Part shown: positions 1 to 11,589 of the stretch, in pieces
Layout: every line of letters begins with the position of its first letter
How positions within the stretch are numbered: the first letter of the stretch is position 1
Assembly: GCA_021613535.1 (NCBI GenBank)
Contig: CP075493.1
Location: 7,378,001-7,442,000 of the forward strand
Direction of reading: 5' to 3'
Source of the DNA: Adineta vaga
Taxonomy: Eukaryota > Rotifera
Length of the DNA: 64,000 bases
The notes under the pieces: model-generated
Told to the model about the DNA's origin: nothing
The model's database searches: none
Seen by the model: the letters and a program-made list of their open reading frames with translations, nothing else
Made by a program: the position numbers and the translations under genes

Positions 1-334
1 ATTCGAAAGTTTCATCATGAAAAACTAGAAATATAGAGCTAATAATTAGGATGAACTTTCTTTTATAACAAATAAGCAAACATTTTGATTAGTTCGAAAG
101 TAAACTATTTTCTAAATGGTAAATATACGTCTTATAGCTAAAGAAGGTAGAAAAGACCCTTTATTAAATATGTTCTCGATACTATTTTTCTGTTAAAATT
201 GACATATTTATTTACAGAAAGAGAAATGATCTTTACTCAATTTTATATTTTTATAAATTTATCAATGTAAAAATAAGATAAAATAAATGTGTTGTTTTTC
301 AAAACATTGAATCAATTGTTTTCCAGTTCATCTA
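1..334. other. intergenic, no gene seen
   Basis: AT-rich sequence without a convincing reading frame. It lies downstream of the minus-strand membrane-protein gene that follows and probably contains its 3' UTR. Confidence 0.5.
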
Positions 335-1138
335 TCAGGAAATATTTTCAGCGACAGTCGAACATTTTCTATTTGTTTCCGGTACTTTTTCTACGGTAAA
401 TCTAATTGAATGATTATTTGATCGTTTCTGTGATTCATTTGTAGTGAGTAATGTAGATTGTTTTTCAGTCATAGGCAGTTCTTCTTGTGTCGGTGGTACG
501 GGTGTTTGTGGTTGAGAATTAACTCGAAAGATGGGTCGTCGATTATGTAAAGAACCTCCACTTGATCGACGTGAAATAAATCTTTTAGAGAAAAATTTTG
601 ATGTATCAAATCGATTATCATGTGATGTATGAAGTTGTGTTATTGGAAGGGTATCACTATCATGATCCTCTGCGTTTCGTGCATTCATACGATGTATATC
701 TGCTAATTTTCTATTGATATGTCCAATTGTGACACTATCTGCTGTTATCGTTTGATAATATTGTGCATGTGGTTCATTCTGTTTTTCTGCTGTAGAATAA
801 TAGATTTTCCAAAGACGTTGTCGATTTTCTGGATCTCTTAATTCGTAAAGAATTTGTTTTTTCGTATTATCAGCTTGAATATCATGATATCGAGCAAATG
901 GATTTGCATTCGATGATGCCGATTTACCAGATGTTTCATAATCAAATAAAAATCGACTTTCAAACGTTCGTGGACGTACACGAAAGAAAAGCATTAGAAC
1001 TAAACCAGCTGAATACCATATTAAAATAACAGCAATATATATAGCTGCACCTTCATAATCATAATCATTTGCTGAATCGTTCGTTGCTGTCGTACTGCCA
1101 ACTATCGATGAGTTTGGTGGTGTCACCAACGATACCAT
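335..1138 (-). CDS. single-pass membrane protein, family not recognised
   Basis: An uninterrupted frame continues upstream to 1201, but I prefer the Met at 1138 (267 aa) because a good acceptor (TTTTCTTTTAG, ending at 1147) lies 9 nt before it, suggesting a 5' UTR intron or trans-splice site. The N-terminus is short and Ser/Thr-rich with two N-glycosylation sequons (NSS about residue 9, NDS about 20). One hydrophobic segment at about 31-52 is followed by the basic stretch RVRPR, so the topology is N-out/C-in. The cytosolic tail of about 210 residues holds a conserved-looking motif DPENRQRLWKIYYS and basic, Ser-rich stretches. The architecture recalls KCNE/MinK potassium-channel accessory subunits, but there is no clear sequence match and I do not assign that function. 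Confidence 0.6.
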   Translation of the reverse strand: MVSLVTPPNSSIVGSTTATNDSANDYDYEGAAIYIAVILIWYSAGLVLMLFFRVRPRTFESRFLFDYETSGKSASSNANPFARYHDIQADNTKKQILYELRDPENRQRLWKIYYSTAEKQNEPHAQYYQTITADSVTIGHINRKLADIHRMNARNAEDHDSDTLPITQLHTSHDNRFDTSKFFSKRFISRRSSGGSLHNRRPIFRVNSQPQTPVPPTQEELPMTEKQSTLLTTNESQKRSNNHSIRFTVEKVPETNRKCSTVAENIS

Positions 1139-1201
1139 TGGATTATCTAAAAGAAAATGTCCTGATCGTTTTCTTTTCTCTCGATTTGAATAAACGAGCA
1201 T

Positions 1202-1857
1202 ATCAATATGTCATTCGTTATATAAAAGAAAGATTATGTAAAAGGTGGTAATGTGGTTGAATAAAATATACGAAGATTAATCTCGTCAAACAAGTTGACA
1301 TATGAGATGTAACATGATGAAAATCAAATCTTTAAAGAACAAAGAATCATTCTTTTTACAAACTAAATGAATGCAGTCAACTATAGTTAAAAATTTAGGA
1401 AACAAAACAAGGCATCGCCTTCATTTACTTACTTTTCTTTCGTACAAAAAACATGTTTTCATAACGTATTCTTTTGTACACATATCTATATTCTTTGTTA
1501 TCATTATGCACTTACCTGTCGAAATAAAAACAAAAAATGAATCGTGTTGTTTTCGTTTTCTTTTCTTCTTACTTGAGATAATATCAACTGTGATTATCAT
1601 CATTATTTTTAATAACATTCAAAACGACTTGTATTAACACATGACTGCATCGAATATAGTTATTCATGATGTTTCACCTTCGATTATCAAACCTTCAATA
1701 TTATATTAGAAGTAAAACGATGTGTAATAAATATTAATCGTTTCTTTTTTCATAGAGACTCATTGAAGATTAAACAGTGATTTTTTTATTATTCTTCTAG
1801 TTTTTTTACAAGTGGTTATACAGGTAGTTATTAAAAAAGAATCAACACATCAAAAGA
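1202..1857. other. intergenic, no gene seen
   Basis: This holds the upstream region of the membrane-protein gene and the 3' side of the ANKRD39 gene, both on the minus strand. A plus-strand frame at 1371-1637 is rich in Phe/Ile/Lys from AT-rich codons, has no domain and is probably chance. Confidence 0.5.
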
Positions 1858-2325
1858 TTATAACTGAGATTGACGAAGAACATCGACAATATCTTGATTA
1901 ACTGCCGTCGCTTTGTCTATCGGTGTTTGTCCGTCAATGTCTTTTAAAGTTAGATCAGATTGAAAATGAAGTAGATGACGAACTGCATCGATATTATTAA
2001 ATGTAATAGCACGATGAAGTGGAGTGGATTGTGATGCTCGAGTCTGACAATTCGGATTCGCTCCATGTTCAAGTAATAGACGGCAAGCAAGTGCGGGTTG
2101 AAAACGAACGCTATAATGAAGTGGAGTATAACCACTAGAATCACATCGATTGATTGTTTTACAATCGGATGATTTTAATCGTTCACGAAGTTCATCAAGA
2201 TCATTTTGTTGTGCAGCTGACCAAAGTCCACGTCGAAATTCCAATTCATCAAGTGTTTCATAAACACTTGCATTTATATTTGATGATAAATGGCACTGAC
2301 AATCATGTGAAGTATGTTCACTCAT
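1858..2325 (-). CDS. ANKRD39: ankyrin-repeat protein, ANKRD39 homologue
   Basis: Single exon. Starting at the Met at 2325 gives about 155 residues; the frame runs on upstream to 2370, but the downstream Met places the Cys/His-rich N-terminus (HDCQCHLS) like that of vertebrate ANKRD39. It is followed by the family's characteristic segment (QTLEEMDFERGIWSAA in vertebrates; here ETLDELEFRRGLWSAA). Three ankyrin repeats follow, with signatures GYTPLHYSV, STPLHRAI and GQTPIDKA. Vertebrate ANKRD39 is about 183 aa, so this copy is slightly short at the C-terminus. The cellular role of the family is poorly defined; ankyrin repeats indicate protein binding. The start choice is the least certain point. 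Confidence 0.8.
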   Translation of the reverse strand: MSEHTSHDCQCHLSSNINASVYETLDELEFRRGLWSAAQQNDLDELRERLKSSDCKTINRCDSSGYTPLHYSVRFQPALACRLLLEHGANPNCQTRASQSTPLHRAITFNNIDAVRHLLHFQSDLTLKDIDGQTPIDKATAVNQDIVDVLRQSQL

Positions 2326-2618
2326 TTTCGTTTTCTTAAAAACAAACGAAATCAATTTTCTATCTGACAAGAATTATCAGTTCATTTTTTTTTCATTTTC
2401 AAAAATCAACTATACAAAAAAAAACATGAATTATCTAACAAAAGTCGGAAAACAAAACAAAAAACCAATTGCAATAATTATTAACACTAAAGAAAACAAA
2501 AACAATATCTGACAATATGGCTTATTAACAAAAACAAAAAAGAAGAAAAACAAAACAAAATGCGTAGAACAAATAAATTAAGAGAAATGATAAATTAAGA
2601 CTACTAACAAAAACAAAC

Positions 2619-4330
2619 TTAACGCATTCGATTTAATCCATTTAATTTTGAATCAGGATTACGAACACATTTAGCTTTAGCAAAGACATTCCAAAATCGA
2701 AGAGTTTCATCACCAGCACCTGTTACAATTGATTCACCATCTGGACTCATTGCTAAATAGAGCACACGTTGTTGATGACCTAATAGTTTCGCTAATGGTT
2801 GCATGGTAGGATATTTCCAAACGACAATTTGATTTTGTGAATAACCATGAGTTGAAGCAAGTTCATTCGGAGAATTTTTTGACCAAACTAATTGACATAC
2901 TTGAGAACCTGTATCACATACACTTAATGTTTGACATGTTAATGATGAACGAAAACGAATATGTCGATCAGCTGTACCACCACCTGATGCCATTAAACCA
3001 TGTTGATGTGGTGACCATGCAATAGCTTTAACGGCAGCTAAATGATCATCAAATGAATGTAAAGGTTGAGCAGGTTGACTTTTTGACCAAAGAAAAAGAC
3101 GATTATCATTTCCACCACTTGCTAATATCGATTTATCTGGTGACCATTTTAAACCACAAACTTCTTGTGTATGACCATGAAATATATGTGTAGTTGATTG
3201 TTGACGAATTTCATGTTCCATTATTGAACGATCACGAGAACCAGAACATAATGTCCAATCATTCCAAGCTAACGTACCAACACGACTGGTATGTTTGCAT
3301 ATGGATTGTAAACGTTTTTGAGTTGTAACATCGTATATATGAACATGACCGCGATTTGTACCTAGAAATTGAAGATAATATTTTGATTTCGATTGCTAGT
3401 TTTTGTGTCGTTAAAAGATCTATTCTAGGACAAGTGATTCTTACCGACAGCTAATATATTTGACCAATCCGCCCATGCAACCGATGTAACTGTATCTGAA
3501 CTAACAATACTCGATTGATTGTTACTTCCTGTTGGTACTTGTGTGTGTGTGAGATCACATAATAATTGCACATTATTTGTTTGAGCATTACATAAATAAA
3601 CACAAGCACCAAGACCAACACTGAGTACATTCGATGATGACCAATCAATTAAATTTAAATAAAAATCATCATGTAAATCTGGAGCATCCAAGACTTTATA
3701 TGGAACTTTTGGAATACGTCGAATGGATTTCTTTGGTGAATAAAGTAAATGTACAGATGCATTCGACAGAGGCGAATGAGTAAAATGATGTTTATTAATC
3801 AATGTTGATGTTGGAACACAATTTTCTGCACGTTCTGAATAACGAAAGATTGGTGTTGATGATGATGATGATAAAACAGATGAATTCTCTTTATTGATTA
3901 AACATTTTTTTGGTGTTACTATTTTATAATTTTCTTGATTTGTATTTTGTACATCGGATATTTTTAAAATTGAATCAACATTGGTGTTTAATAATGTATT
4001 TTGTAATAATTGTCGATAGATAGCTAAATCAGGTTCATTTGCAGTAATACCCGATCCAAGACCAATTTGATTTTGTTCATATTTTCGTTTTTTATTTGGT
4101 GATGTTGTTATAGATGCTGATGATGATGGAGATGGACATTGTTGATTAGGTGATGATGATGTCGTGATTTGATAGTGTAAATCTGAAGTTGCTATCGAAG
4201 ATCGAAATGGAATGAATCGATCACTTGTTTTAACAGGTGATTGAAATGGACTTTTGAATGGTGATAAAGATTGTAAAGAACTTTGACCATTCATGGAAAA
4301 ACGAAGACGACGCTCGAAATGAGCATCCAT
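2619..4330 (-). CDS. FZR1: APC/C co-activator Cdh1, fizzy-related WD40 protein
   Basis: Two exons (4330-3445 and 3361-2619) with an 83-nt GT-AG intron give 542 aa. Cdh1 recruits substrates to the anaphase-promoting complex in late mitosis and G1. The N-terminus carries a perfect C-box DRFIPFR (about residues 37-43) in an SP-rich region likely to be CDK-phosphorylated. The family segment RRIPKVPYKVLDAPDLHDDFYLNLIDW precedes a seven-bladed WD40 propeller (for example SILASGGNDNRLFLWS and SIVTGAGDETLRFWNVF). The intron falls inside the propeller and restores AVGTNRG. The last two residues are Met-Arg instead of the usual Ile-Arg tail that docks on APC3. Divergently transcribed from the LIM-PARP gene across about 630 bp. 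Confidence 0.93.
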
Positions 4331-4962
4331 GATTTAATTTAATTTAATTTAATTTAAGTAAAAAAGAGAGGAAAAAAAGTGTAATAAATAGAAAAGAAAA
4401 AAAACTGACTAGACTACAGATCTAAAAGTATGAAAAAAGTGCCGTTGTTGCTCGATGTTCAACAACGAATACCGTATTGAACGGTGATCTATGAGATGGG
4501 AGTGTTTAGCCGTTAGTCCGTCTTTGTTTCATGCAACAAAGAACAACGATGAAGAAAGGACTAAAAATTAACCAATACTAAATAGTAATGTTCACCTTCA
4601 CTAAATGTTCAATGAATTTTTATTCTATTAATAAAAAAAAATTAATATTTAAAAATAAAGATGCGAATATAAACTATTTTCCAAACAGAAGTATAGATGG
4701 CGCTGTAAGAAGAGAAGATGGGTTTCTTTTTTTTTCGCAGACTGATGAACATCACATCACCTATTTTTGAATCTAATGAGTGAAATAAAAGTTGAAAGGA
4801 AAAGAAGAAATTTAATTACTGATGTTGTCAGTCTGCTGGGTTTTTTCCCAGAAAAAAAGAGTCTCATATAGTTGTATTCTCTTATCTTGAAATAAATATT
4901 AAACAAGACAGTTATTACTTTCAAATCAAACTTCAATTCTTTTCGTATTGAGTATCAACGCA
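4331..4962. promoter_or_regulatory. shared upstream region of FZR1 and the LIM-PARP gene
   Basis: This non-coding interval separates two divergent start codons and must hold both 5' UTRs and promoters. It contains an 8-bp perfect inverted repeat, CGTTGTTG at 4443-4450 and CAACAACG at 4460-4467, separated by 9 nt, and a TTTAATTTAA run next to the FZR1 start. The regulatory role is inferred only from position. Confidence 0.4.
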
Positions 4963-7772
4963 ATGTCTTGCAACAATTGTAATGTGAATTTAGCTGGTGT
5001 AGAATATGTTGAAAAAGATGATAAAGATCTATGCATCAGTTGTTTTAATCTATTATTTGGAAAAACATGTACAAAATGTCAAATGTTAATACCTGCTGGC
5101 ACTAAAGTATAACAGTTTTCGATGGTAAATATATAGATATGAATATTTAAGTGTTTAGTTTGCAACAAATGGAGGAAAGTTTTGGCATAAAGATTGTTTT
5201 CAATGTTTTTCATGTAAAAAGAAATTAACAAAATTTGATATCGGTGATGATGAACAATTTTATTGTCATGCGTGTCATAAGGAAAAGTATGGTCCAAAAT
5301 GTATTGTTTGTCATAATGGTATCGTTAAAAGTTAGTACGAATGAATGAAAAAATTCAGTAATTGTATTTGTTAAACTTGATTTTTAGGTTTACGTTATGT
5401 CGAAAATGAAGGCCATTTGTTTCATGAAGATTGTTTTCGATGTAGTTCGAAAACATGTGGGAAAAAGTTAGATGATGGTTTTATTCCTAAAGATAATCAA
5501 TTCTTTTGTCAAGAATGTTACCGTGAAATAGAGTCAAAGGTATATATTTTATGACTATATTAAATAGGTTTTTTCCAATCAATATGTTCGTTCTGTTTTC
5601 AGCATACTTTCAAAGAAACATTCACTTTTGCTAGTCTCATTTTTACGTAAGAAAATGTATTCAAAATTAAACCTTTTGAAAGTTTATGTATATCTTATAT
5701 ATATATATAGCGAGTTAGTACCTGAAGAAGACAAGATTTTAAAATCAATGGCACAATCATTCAAAACTGAATTGACATCAAAAATTCAACCAATCATTAA
5801 AACTCTAAACATTCCGAGAGTGTCCAAGGAAAATTTATTTTTTATTACGACTGATCAAACTCAAACAATTTCATATCTATTTCCAAATATTATCATGAAT
5901 ACAACAGTCTCGAATGGATCTATTCAATTACGAAGTGGTGACTTAGCTAAACAAAAAGTGAGTTATATTACGGAGAACATATTGCATGAACATCTTCTTT
6001 TGTTTGATTTTTTAGGTTGATGTCATTGTTGTCTGTTCAACATCAGAGATACTTCTTAAAAATATCCTACAACAAGCAGGTGTAACTGTTGCAAACGAGT
6101 ATCATCGATTATCAACATCAGTCAATCCACAAGACTCTATTATAGAAACAGGACCAGGAAATTTAAGTTGTCAAGCAATTCTATTTTATCGTTGGACTCC
6201 ACCAACAGATCGCAATAAAACAAAACTATTGACTTCAATATCTGAATATGTATCGAAATTATTAGGTCATATACTTAATCACAAGAAAGTCTATCGAACA
6301 GCAGCATTTCCACCTGTTGAATATGGTTTATCACAATGTCCATTGGATACTATCGCAGAAGCAATGATTAATACAGCTGTAACAAAACTTGCTGAAACAT
6401 TACTTTATTTTACTATTTCATTTATCATTTTACCGAATGAATTTAATGTTCATCAAAAATTTGCAGAGAAATTAGCATCGATACAAAAACAATTAGAACC
6501 ATTTGGTCATGTAGAGTATTCATTGTCACGTGAGTAAAAAATATACATTCGGAAATATAGGAAGTAGAATAATAATTGCTCTCGTAGAAATAAATTTAAC
6601 ATTAACTGCTAAACAAGAAACGAATTTGAAACAATGTGGATCGGCTATTCGAACTTATATGAATACATGTACACAAATCAAATCACACGAAAATGACGAT
6701 TTAAATGTTTGGACACAACAATTAGTTATGAATTTTTATCAACATTGTCTGAATCGTCATATTTGGCCAATGATTAATTTGGAACAAAAAAAATTGACTT
6801 TAACTGGAAAAAAAGAATCGATTGATGCAGCGGATCGACATTTTCTTGAATTAACAAATCAAGCTTTAAAACAATTGCATTTGAAAAATATTTCACGTAA
6901 TGTTGTTTGGGAATATCAAATTGATGCAACGACATGGCAAAGTTATTCATATAATTGTATTGGTGAAATTGAATATGCTCGTACTATTAAAAATTTACCA
7001 ACAGTTTGTATACAATCAATAGGAAACGATCTTCAATTGTTTCATTTATCTTTTAGATTGAGATTACTAATGAACAAGATGAGTTATGTCAAATTAACTT
7101 TGCAAATAGTACAGAAACATTTAATGATCGTATTCGTGCTATTCGACAGCGACATTTAATTAGTGTCAGGTTACCTAATCATTGGCAATGTCAATCAGGT
7201 AATTTCTGTCGTTTTTTACTCAATGAAGATACAGATGAATACAAAAATGTCAAACAATTATTTGATCAAACGATGGCAAATTTATATGTATCTATCAAAT
7301 CTATTGAACGTATTCAAAATCAACGATGGTATAAACAATATACTGCACATCATGAAGCCATGAGTGAACGATTGAAAGAAAATATCGAAAAACGATTATT
7401 TCATGGTTGTACTGAAACAGCAGCTAATAGTATTGTTGAAGAATGTTTTAATCGTTCTTTTGCAGGAATTAATGGTAAATTTATTTATTCAATATCTTCG
7501 TCACAATAAGCAATTTTCTTTTAGGTACGGTCTATGGTCGTGGTGCTTATTTTGCTGCCAATGCTAATTATAGTCATCAATATGCACTACCCAATGCAAA
7601 TGGTGACCGTTATATGTTTGTTGTTTCAGTTCTTGTTGGAAAATCTACTCTTGGTAATACATCAATGAAAGTACCACCATCAGGTTATGATTCAACAACA
7701 GATAATAGACAAATTTTTGTTGTTTATCATGACGCACAAGCTTATGCTGATTATTTAATTACATATCAATAA
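4963..7772 (+). CDS. LIM (2.5x)-macro-WWE-PARP fusion, predicted mono-ADP-ribosyltransferase
   Basis: Nine exons: 4963-5106, 5159-5330, 5388-5539, 5603-5646, 5711-5957, 6016-6529, 6588-7003, 7057-7474, 7525-7772. All eight introns (50-64 nt) are GT-AG and frame-consistent, giving 784 aa. Residues 1-35 form a half-LIM zinc finger (CNNC...CISC), as at the start of FHL proteins; two full LIM domains follow to about 155. A macro domain (about 238-395, with GDLAKQKVDVIVV) binds or hydrolyses ADP-ribose in this fold. A WWE-like region lies at about 525-590 (VVWEYQID). The PARP catalytic domain (about 600-784) has the triad His679 (LFHG), Tyr711 (GRGAYF) and Ile766 (QIFVVYH). Ile in place of Glu is typical of mono-ADP-ribosyl transferases such as PARP10/14. 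I know of no such LIM fusion. The alternative is two adjacent genes, but exons 3-5 splice cleanly in frame. Confidence 0.8.
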
Positions 7773-8066
7773 TTATTTTTCGTTTTAATGAACAGTTATT
7801 TTTTCTGGTTGAATATATAACTACTATAGTGTGTTTGACATACTCTTCAATATTATACATATTACTGTCATTCAGATAGATCTTCATCGTATTATTCTTT
7901 AAGGACATGACTGACAAACATTATCTGTCTATGACTGTAACCAGTCTCATGTCTGCATACATTAACAATCAGCTGTCTGTCTTTTCTCGACAAGGTCATC
8001 ATATTTTGATATGCACTAGTAATAAAAGAATCATTTATAACTAGTCAAAGTATATATGATAAAAAA
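7773..8066. other. 3' flank of the LIM-PARP gene
   Basis: AT-rich non-coding sequence after the TAA at 7770-7772, leading into the tandem repeat. Nothing further is seen. Confidence 0.5.
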
Positions 8067-8814
8067 GTCTGGAAGAACTTGATCTAAGATACTATTAATG
8101 AGTTGTACGTAATTTCTGTTGCCTCAGTTTCAATACCTTCTCAACATGATTTATTCATGACTGTTGAGCTTGAACGGTAGTTTGAATCATCATCGGTTAA
8201 TATCATGGATAGTATCTGAATAGGTTTGCTTTTTGTATTTAATTTTAGAAAAAGTCTGGAAGGACTTGATCTAAGATACTATTAATGAGTTGTACGTAAT
8301 TTCTGTTGCCTCAGTTTCAATACCTTCTCAACATGATTTATTCATGACTGTTGAGCTTGAACGGTAGTTTGAATCATCATCGGCTAATATCATGGATAGT
8401 ATCTGAATAGGTTTGCTTTTTGTATTTAATTTTAGAAAAAGTCTGGAAGGACTTGATCTAAGATATTATTAATGAGTTGTACATTATTTCTGTTGCCTCA
8501 GTTTCAATACCTTCTCAACATGATTTATTCATGACTGTTGAGCTTGAACGGTAGTTTGAATCATCATCGGCTAATATCATGGATAGTATCTGAATAGGTT
8601 TGCTTTTTGTATTTAATTTTAGAAAAAGTCTGGAAGGACTTGATCTAAGATATTATTAATGAGTTGTACATTATTTCTGTTGCCTCAGTTTCAATACCTT
8701 CTCAACATGATTTATTCATGACTGTTGAGCTTGAACGGTAGTTTGAATCATCATCGGCTAATATCATGGATAGTATCTGATTAGGTTTGCTTTTTGTATT
8801 TAATTTTAGAAAAA
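8067..8814. repeat. 187-bp tandem repeat, four copies
   Basis: Near-identical units begin at 8067, 8254, 8441 and 8628 (period exactly 187), each starting GTCTGGAAG and ending TTTAATTTTAGAAAAA. Copies 1 and 2 share ACTATT...GTACGTAATT, while copies 3 and 4 share ATTATT...GTACATTATT, and copy 1 alone has GGTTAATAT where the others have GGCTAATAT. This suggests stepwise duplication. Each unit contains an imperfect hairpin, CTCAACATGA with TCATGACTGTTGAG (8140-8168 in copy 1). There is no long reading frame, and no hammerhead ribozyme core was found on either strand. Confidence 0.95.
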
Positions 8815-9519
8815 AGAAAAGAAAAGAAAAGAATGAACAGCAGCAGCAGCAGCAAACACACATACGCACGCATGCGCATTGCGCATCGGCGATAGTTTCA
8901 GAAGAGAAAAGAAGAAAAAAGATGATATGCATACACACTCACAACTACAAAGTTTTCCGGTGTGCATGAGGTAATGTTCTAAAGTTAGTGGCGTGTGAAT
9001 GACAAGAAAAACCGTATCAAAAAGAAAGAAAGAAAGAAACTTTGCTACGGTAATAACGAAAGTCCATATGTTTTGGTCGTAACAATAAAAGAGAAAGAAA
9101 AACAGAGAGGTAACAACAACAACAGCAACAACAAAAAAGATATCTCAATTGTTGAAGTGCAATACACCATCCACAACAACAATAACAACAACAGCAAAGA
9201 AGAGGAAAAAAATACCTACGAAATCGGGCGAATATCTTAACAAAAGTTTTGCTTTTTAATCGAATCCATTCACTAGGTTTTGACGTTGATAAGTATAACA
9301 AAGAAGAGAAAAGTGAAAGAAGAAAAAAACCAGAAATAACAATGATCAGGCAGAAGAGAGAAGAAAAAATGAAGAAGAAACTGTTCTACAAAATGTGTGT
9401 TATAACGCTTGCTGATTTCAGACTAAAAGAAGAAAATGTTGGGAATAGCTTAGAATGAAGAAATACGCAAGAACAGAGTTCAGTTTTCTTTGTTTTTGTT
9501 TTATGTCAATTTAACCATC
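8815..9519. other. purine-rich low-complexity spacer
   Basis: A/G-rich sequence with a CAG run near 8838 and CAACAA runs near 9113-9195. Overlapping frames here encode only low-complexity Lys/Glu/Asn or, on the other strand, Cys/Leu/Phe. No gene is supported. Confidence 0.6.
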
Positions 9520-11589
9520 TTACTGTTTTGAAAGATTAGGAAATTCATCTGGATTATCAAGTGATGGTGCATTTGGATCGGCATTGTTACGTCCTTGACG
9601 ATAGCCACGAGTTGGACGACGATAATCACCACGATCACCACGGCCACCACGTTGACCGCCTCGATACGAATCATCATATTGTTGAGATGATGGTTGTTGG
9701 CCTTGACTTGGTGACGTAGCTAAATGAAGAAGAAAACGAAATTTGTTTCAAGAAAATGATAAATATCTATCTGTTTACATCTTTGTTGTTCATCACGATT
9801 GGGGCGGAAACGGCCTCCTCCGCGGCGTTGTCCACCTGAACCACGTGGAATTTCAATTGGTTTGAAACGAAGTGGAATAGCAATAAGTTTTTTCTTTCCA
9901 CTCGTATGTTCTTCTTCATCACCACTTTCATTTTCTAAATTAATTCAAAGATATACAATGATTTGAATTACTATCCATAGATATGAACAAACCTTCAACT
10001 TCGCTGCCTTCTTCTTCTTCTTCATCTTCGTCATCATCGTTTTTCTTACGATATTCATGACCCAATTTTAGTAATGATTTTGGATCTTCACCTTCACCAG
10101 CAACACGTGTTTTGAATTGCGGTAATTTTTCTTGATGAGCTCGTTTTTTTGCTTCCAATTGTTTTTTATATTCATCCAATGTCATTTGTTTTTCGGCTTC
10201 TTCGACTTGTTGTGCCCAATCTTTTGATACTGGCGCGGATTGTGCTGTTGTTTCATTTATTTCACTAAAATTGATTTTAAATCAATAAAAAAAAACATCT
10301 TTTTATAGAAATAATCAAATTATCTTACTCAGAAACTGGATGTTCTTCAGGATTTTCAGTTGGATTACCCCAGTTGTGAGCACCTTCACCATCTTTTTTC
10401 TCGATTGGTTTCACACCACTTGAAATAGAGTAATAAGGATTGAAATTTATCATCTACTAGAATCATCATTATTCTACTTACGAAACAAATGAACGTGGTT
10501 GACGATCGTTTTGGCGACGATTGGCTCGATAATCTTCTTGACCAACTTCACCACTTTCACGATCACCATAATTACGAAATCCTCGACCACGATAGTTACC
10601 TCGATAATTACGTCGAGTATTATCTGCTTCAAATGATCGATCTGTTGCTAATGCATCTTGGTCATACTCACGATTTGATTGTGAACGACCGCCTTCAAAA
10701 TTTGATCTAGATACGAAAAGTATACTTTGAGTTTTATATAATCTTTTCTAAACAGATCAGTGATTTACTCCAACTGATTTCTTTTTTTAAGGATAGAAAT
10801 AAAATATCTCAAAACGATCGCTCGAAAAGCTTGATTTAATGCATTTGTGTGTAAGAATAAAATCATCAATTCAAACTATACGTACTCGGAACTTTGTTGC
10901 CATCCGGTGCCTTCTTGTTGTGGGCCTTCTTCTTGGCTTCGATTATTGAAATTTCCACGTCCACCACGACCACGACCACGGCCACCAGTACCACGGCCTC
11001 CTTCGAAATTGCCACGTCTTGGTCCACCACGTCCACGGCCACCACGTGCTCCTCCTTCATTACTCCAAGCATCACCACCTTGATCAAATGAACCTGATTC
11101 ATTCGCTGACGATGAACCTTGTCCGTCGAATTTGTTGAAACGTTGCGAACGGCCACGACCAGCACCTTCAAAAGGTGGCCCGCCTCTTCTTGAACCACCA
11201 CGAGAGCCTGGAAATAAAACAAGTCTTTTGTATTTAAAAAGAAAAGAAAACGACTTATGAAACACACCTCGTGCACTATCACCACGTGGTTGATTATTAT
11301 TATCACCGAATACAGTTGCTGAAGTCGCTGATTGTTGTCTTCGTGAATCAACATTTGTTGATTTTGTTGTTAAATTTTCTTTATTAGTTTTCGTCGTCGT
11401 TGTTGTTGATGTTGTTGTTTTACTGGTCACTTTCTTGCCTATTGGTTTGGAATCTTTTGTTGAAGACTTTCTTTGTTTTTCTTCTTCTTGTGTTTGGGCA
11501 GCAATAAATGCTTCTGGTTCTTCATCGTGATCAACAAATTGAAGAAAACGATTTCCTGTATTAATACCGTATTCAAAATCAAGCACCAT
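9520..11589 (-). CDS. SERBP1: SERBP1/HABP4-family RNA- and ribosome-binding protein
   Basis: Seven exons (11589-11268, 11207-10886, 10706-10482, 10418-10329, 10264-9993, 9934-9779, 9719-9520) give 528 aa with continuous frame. Exon 2 ends at a GTACGT donor. The protein starts MVLDFEYGINTGNRFLQFVD, is rich in Arg/Gly throughout (many RGG and RGRGG motifs), and contains the HABP4/PAI-RBP1 core: GVKPIEKKDGEGAHNWG, then EKQMTLDEYKKQ and an acidic stretch. It ends with another RGG block and a DEFPNL tail. Family members bind mRNA and occupy the mRNA channel of idle ribosomes, and RGG motifs are usually arginine-methylated. The human protein is about 400 aa, so this one is longer, mainly in RGG and low-complexity sequence. 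Confidence 0.9.

Noticed and set aside
1371-1637. 88-codon plus-strand frame
   Set aside because: AT-driven Phe/Ile/Lys composition and no conserved pattern.
8067-8814. Hammerhead ribozyme (retrozyme-like) within the 187-bp repeat
   Set aside because: Neither strand has a CUGANGA core with a matching GAAA; only partial look-alikes (CTGAGGC, CTGAATA).
8787-9301. Overlapping frames on both strands
   Set aside because: Pure low-complexity (Lys/Glu/Gln/Asn or Cys/Leu/Phe) from purine-rich repeats; no splice or domain support.
10866-11354. 162-codon minus-strand frame rich in Val
   Set aside because: Out-of-frame shadow of SERBP1 exons 1-2.
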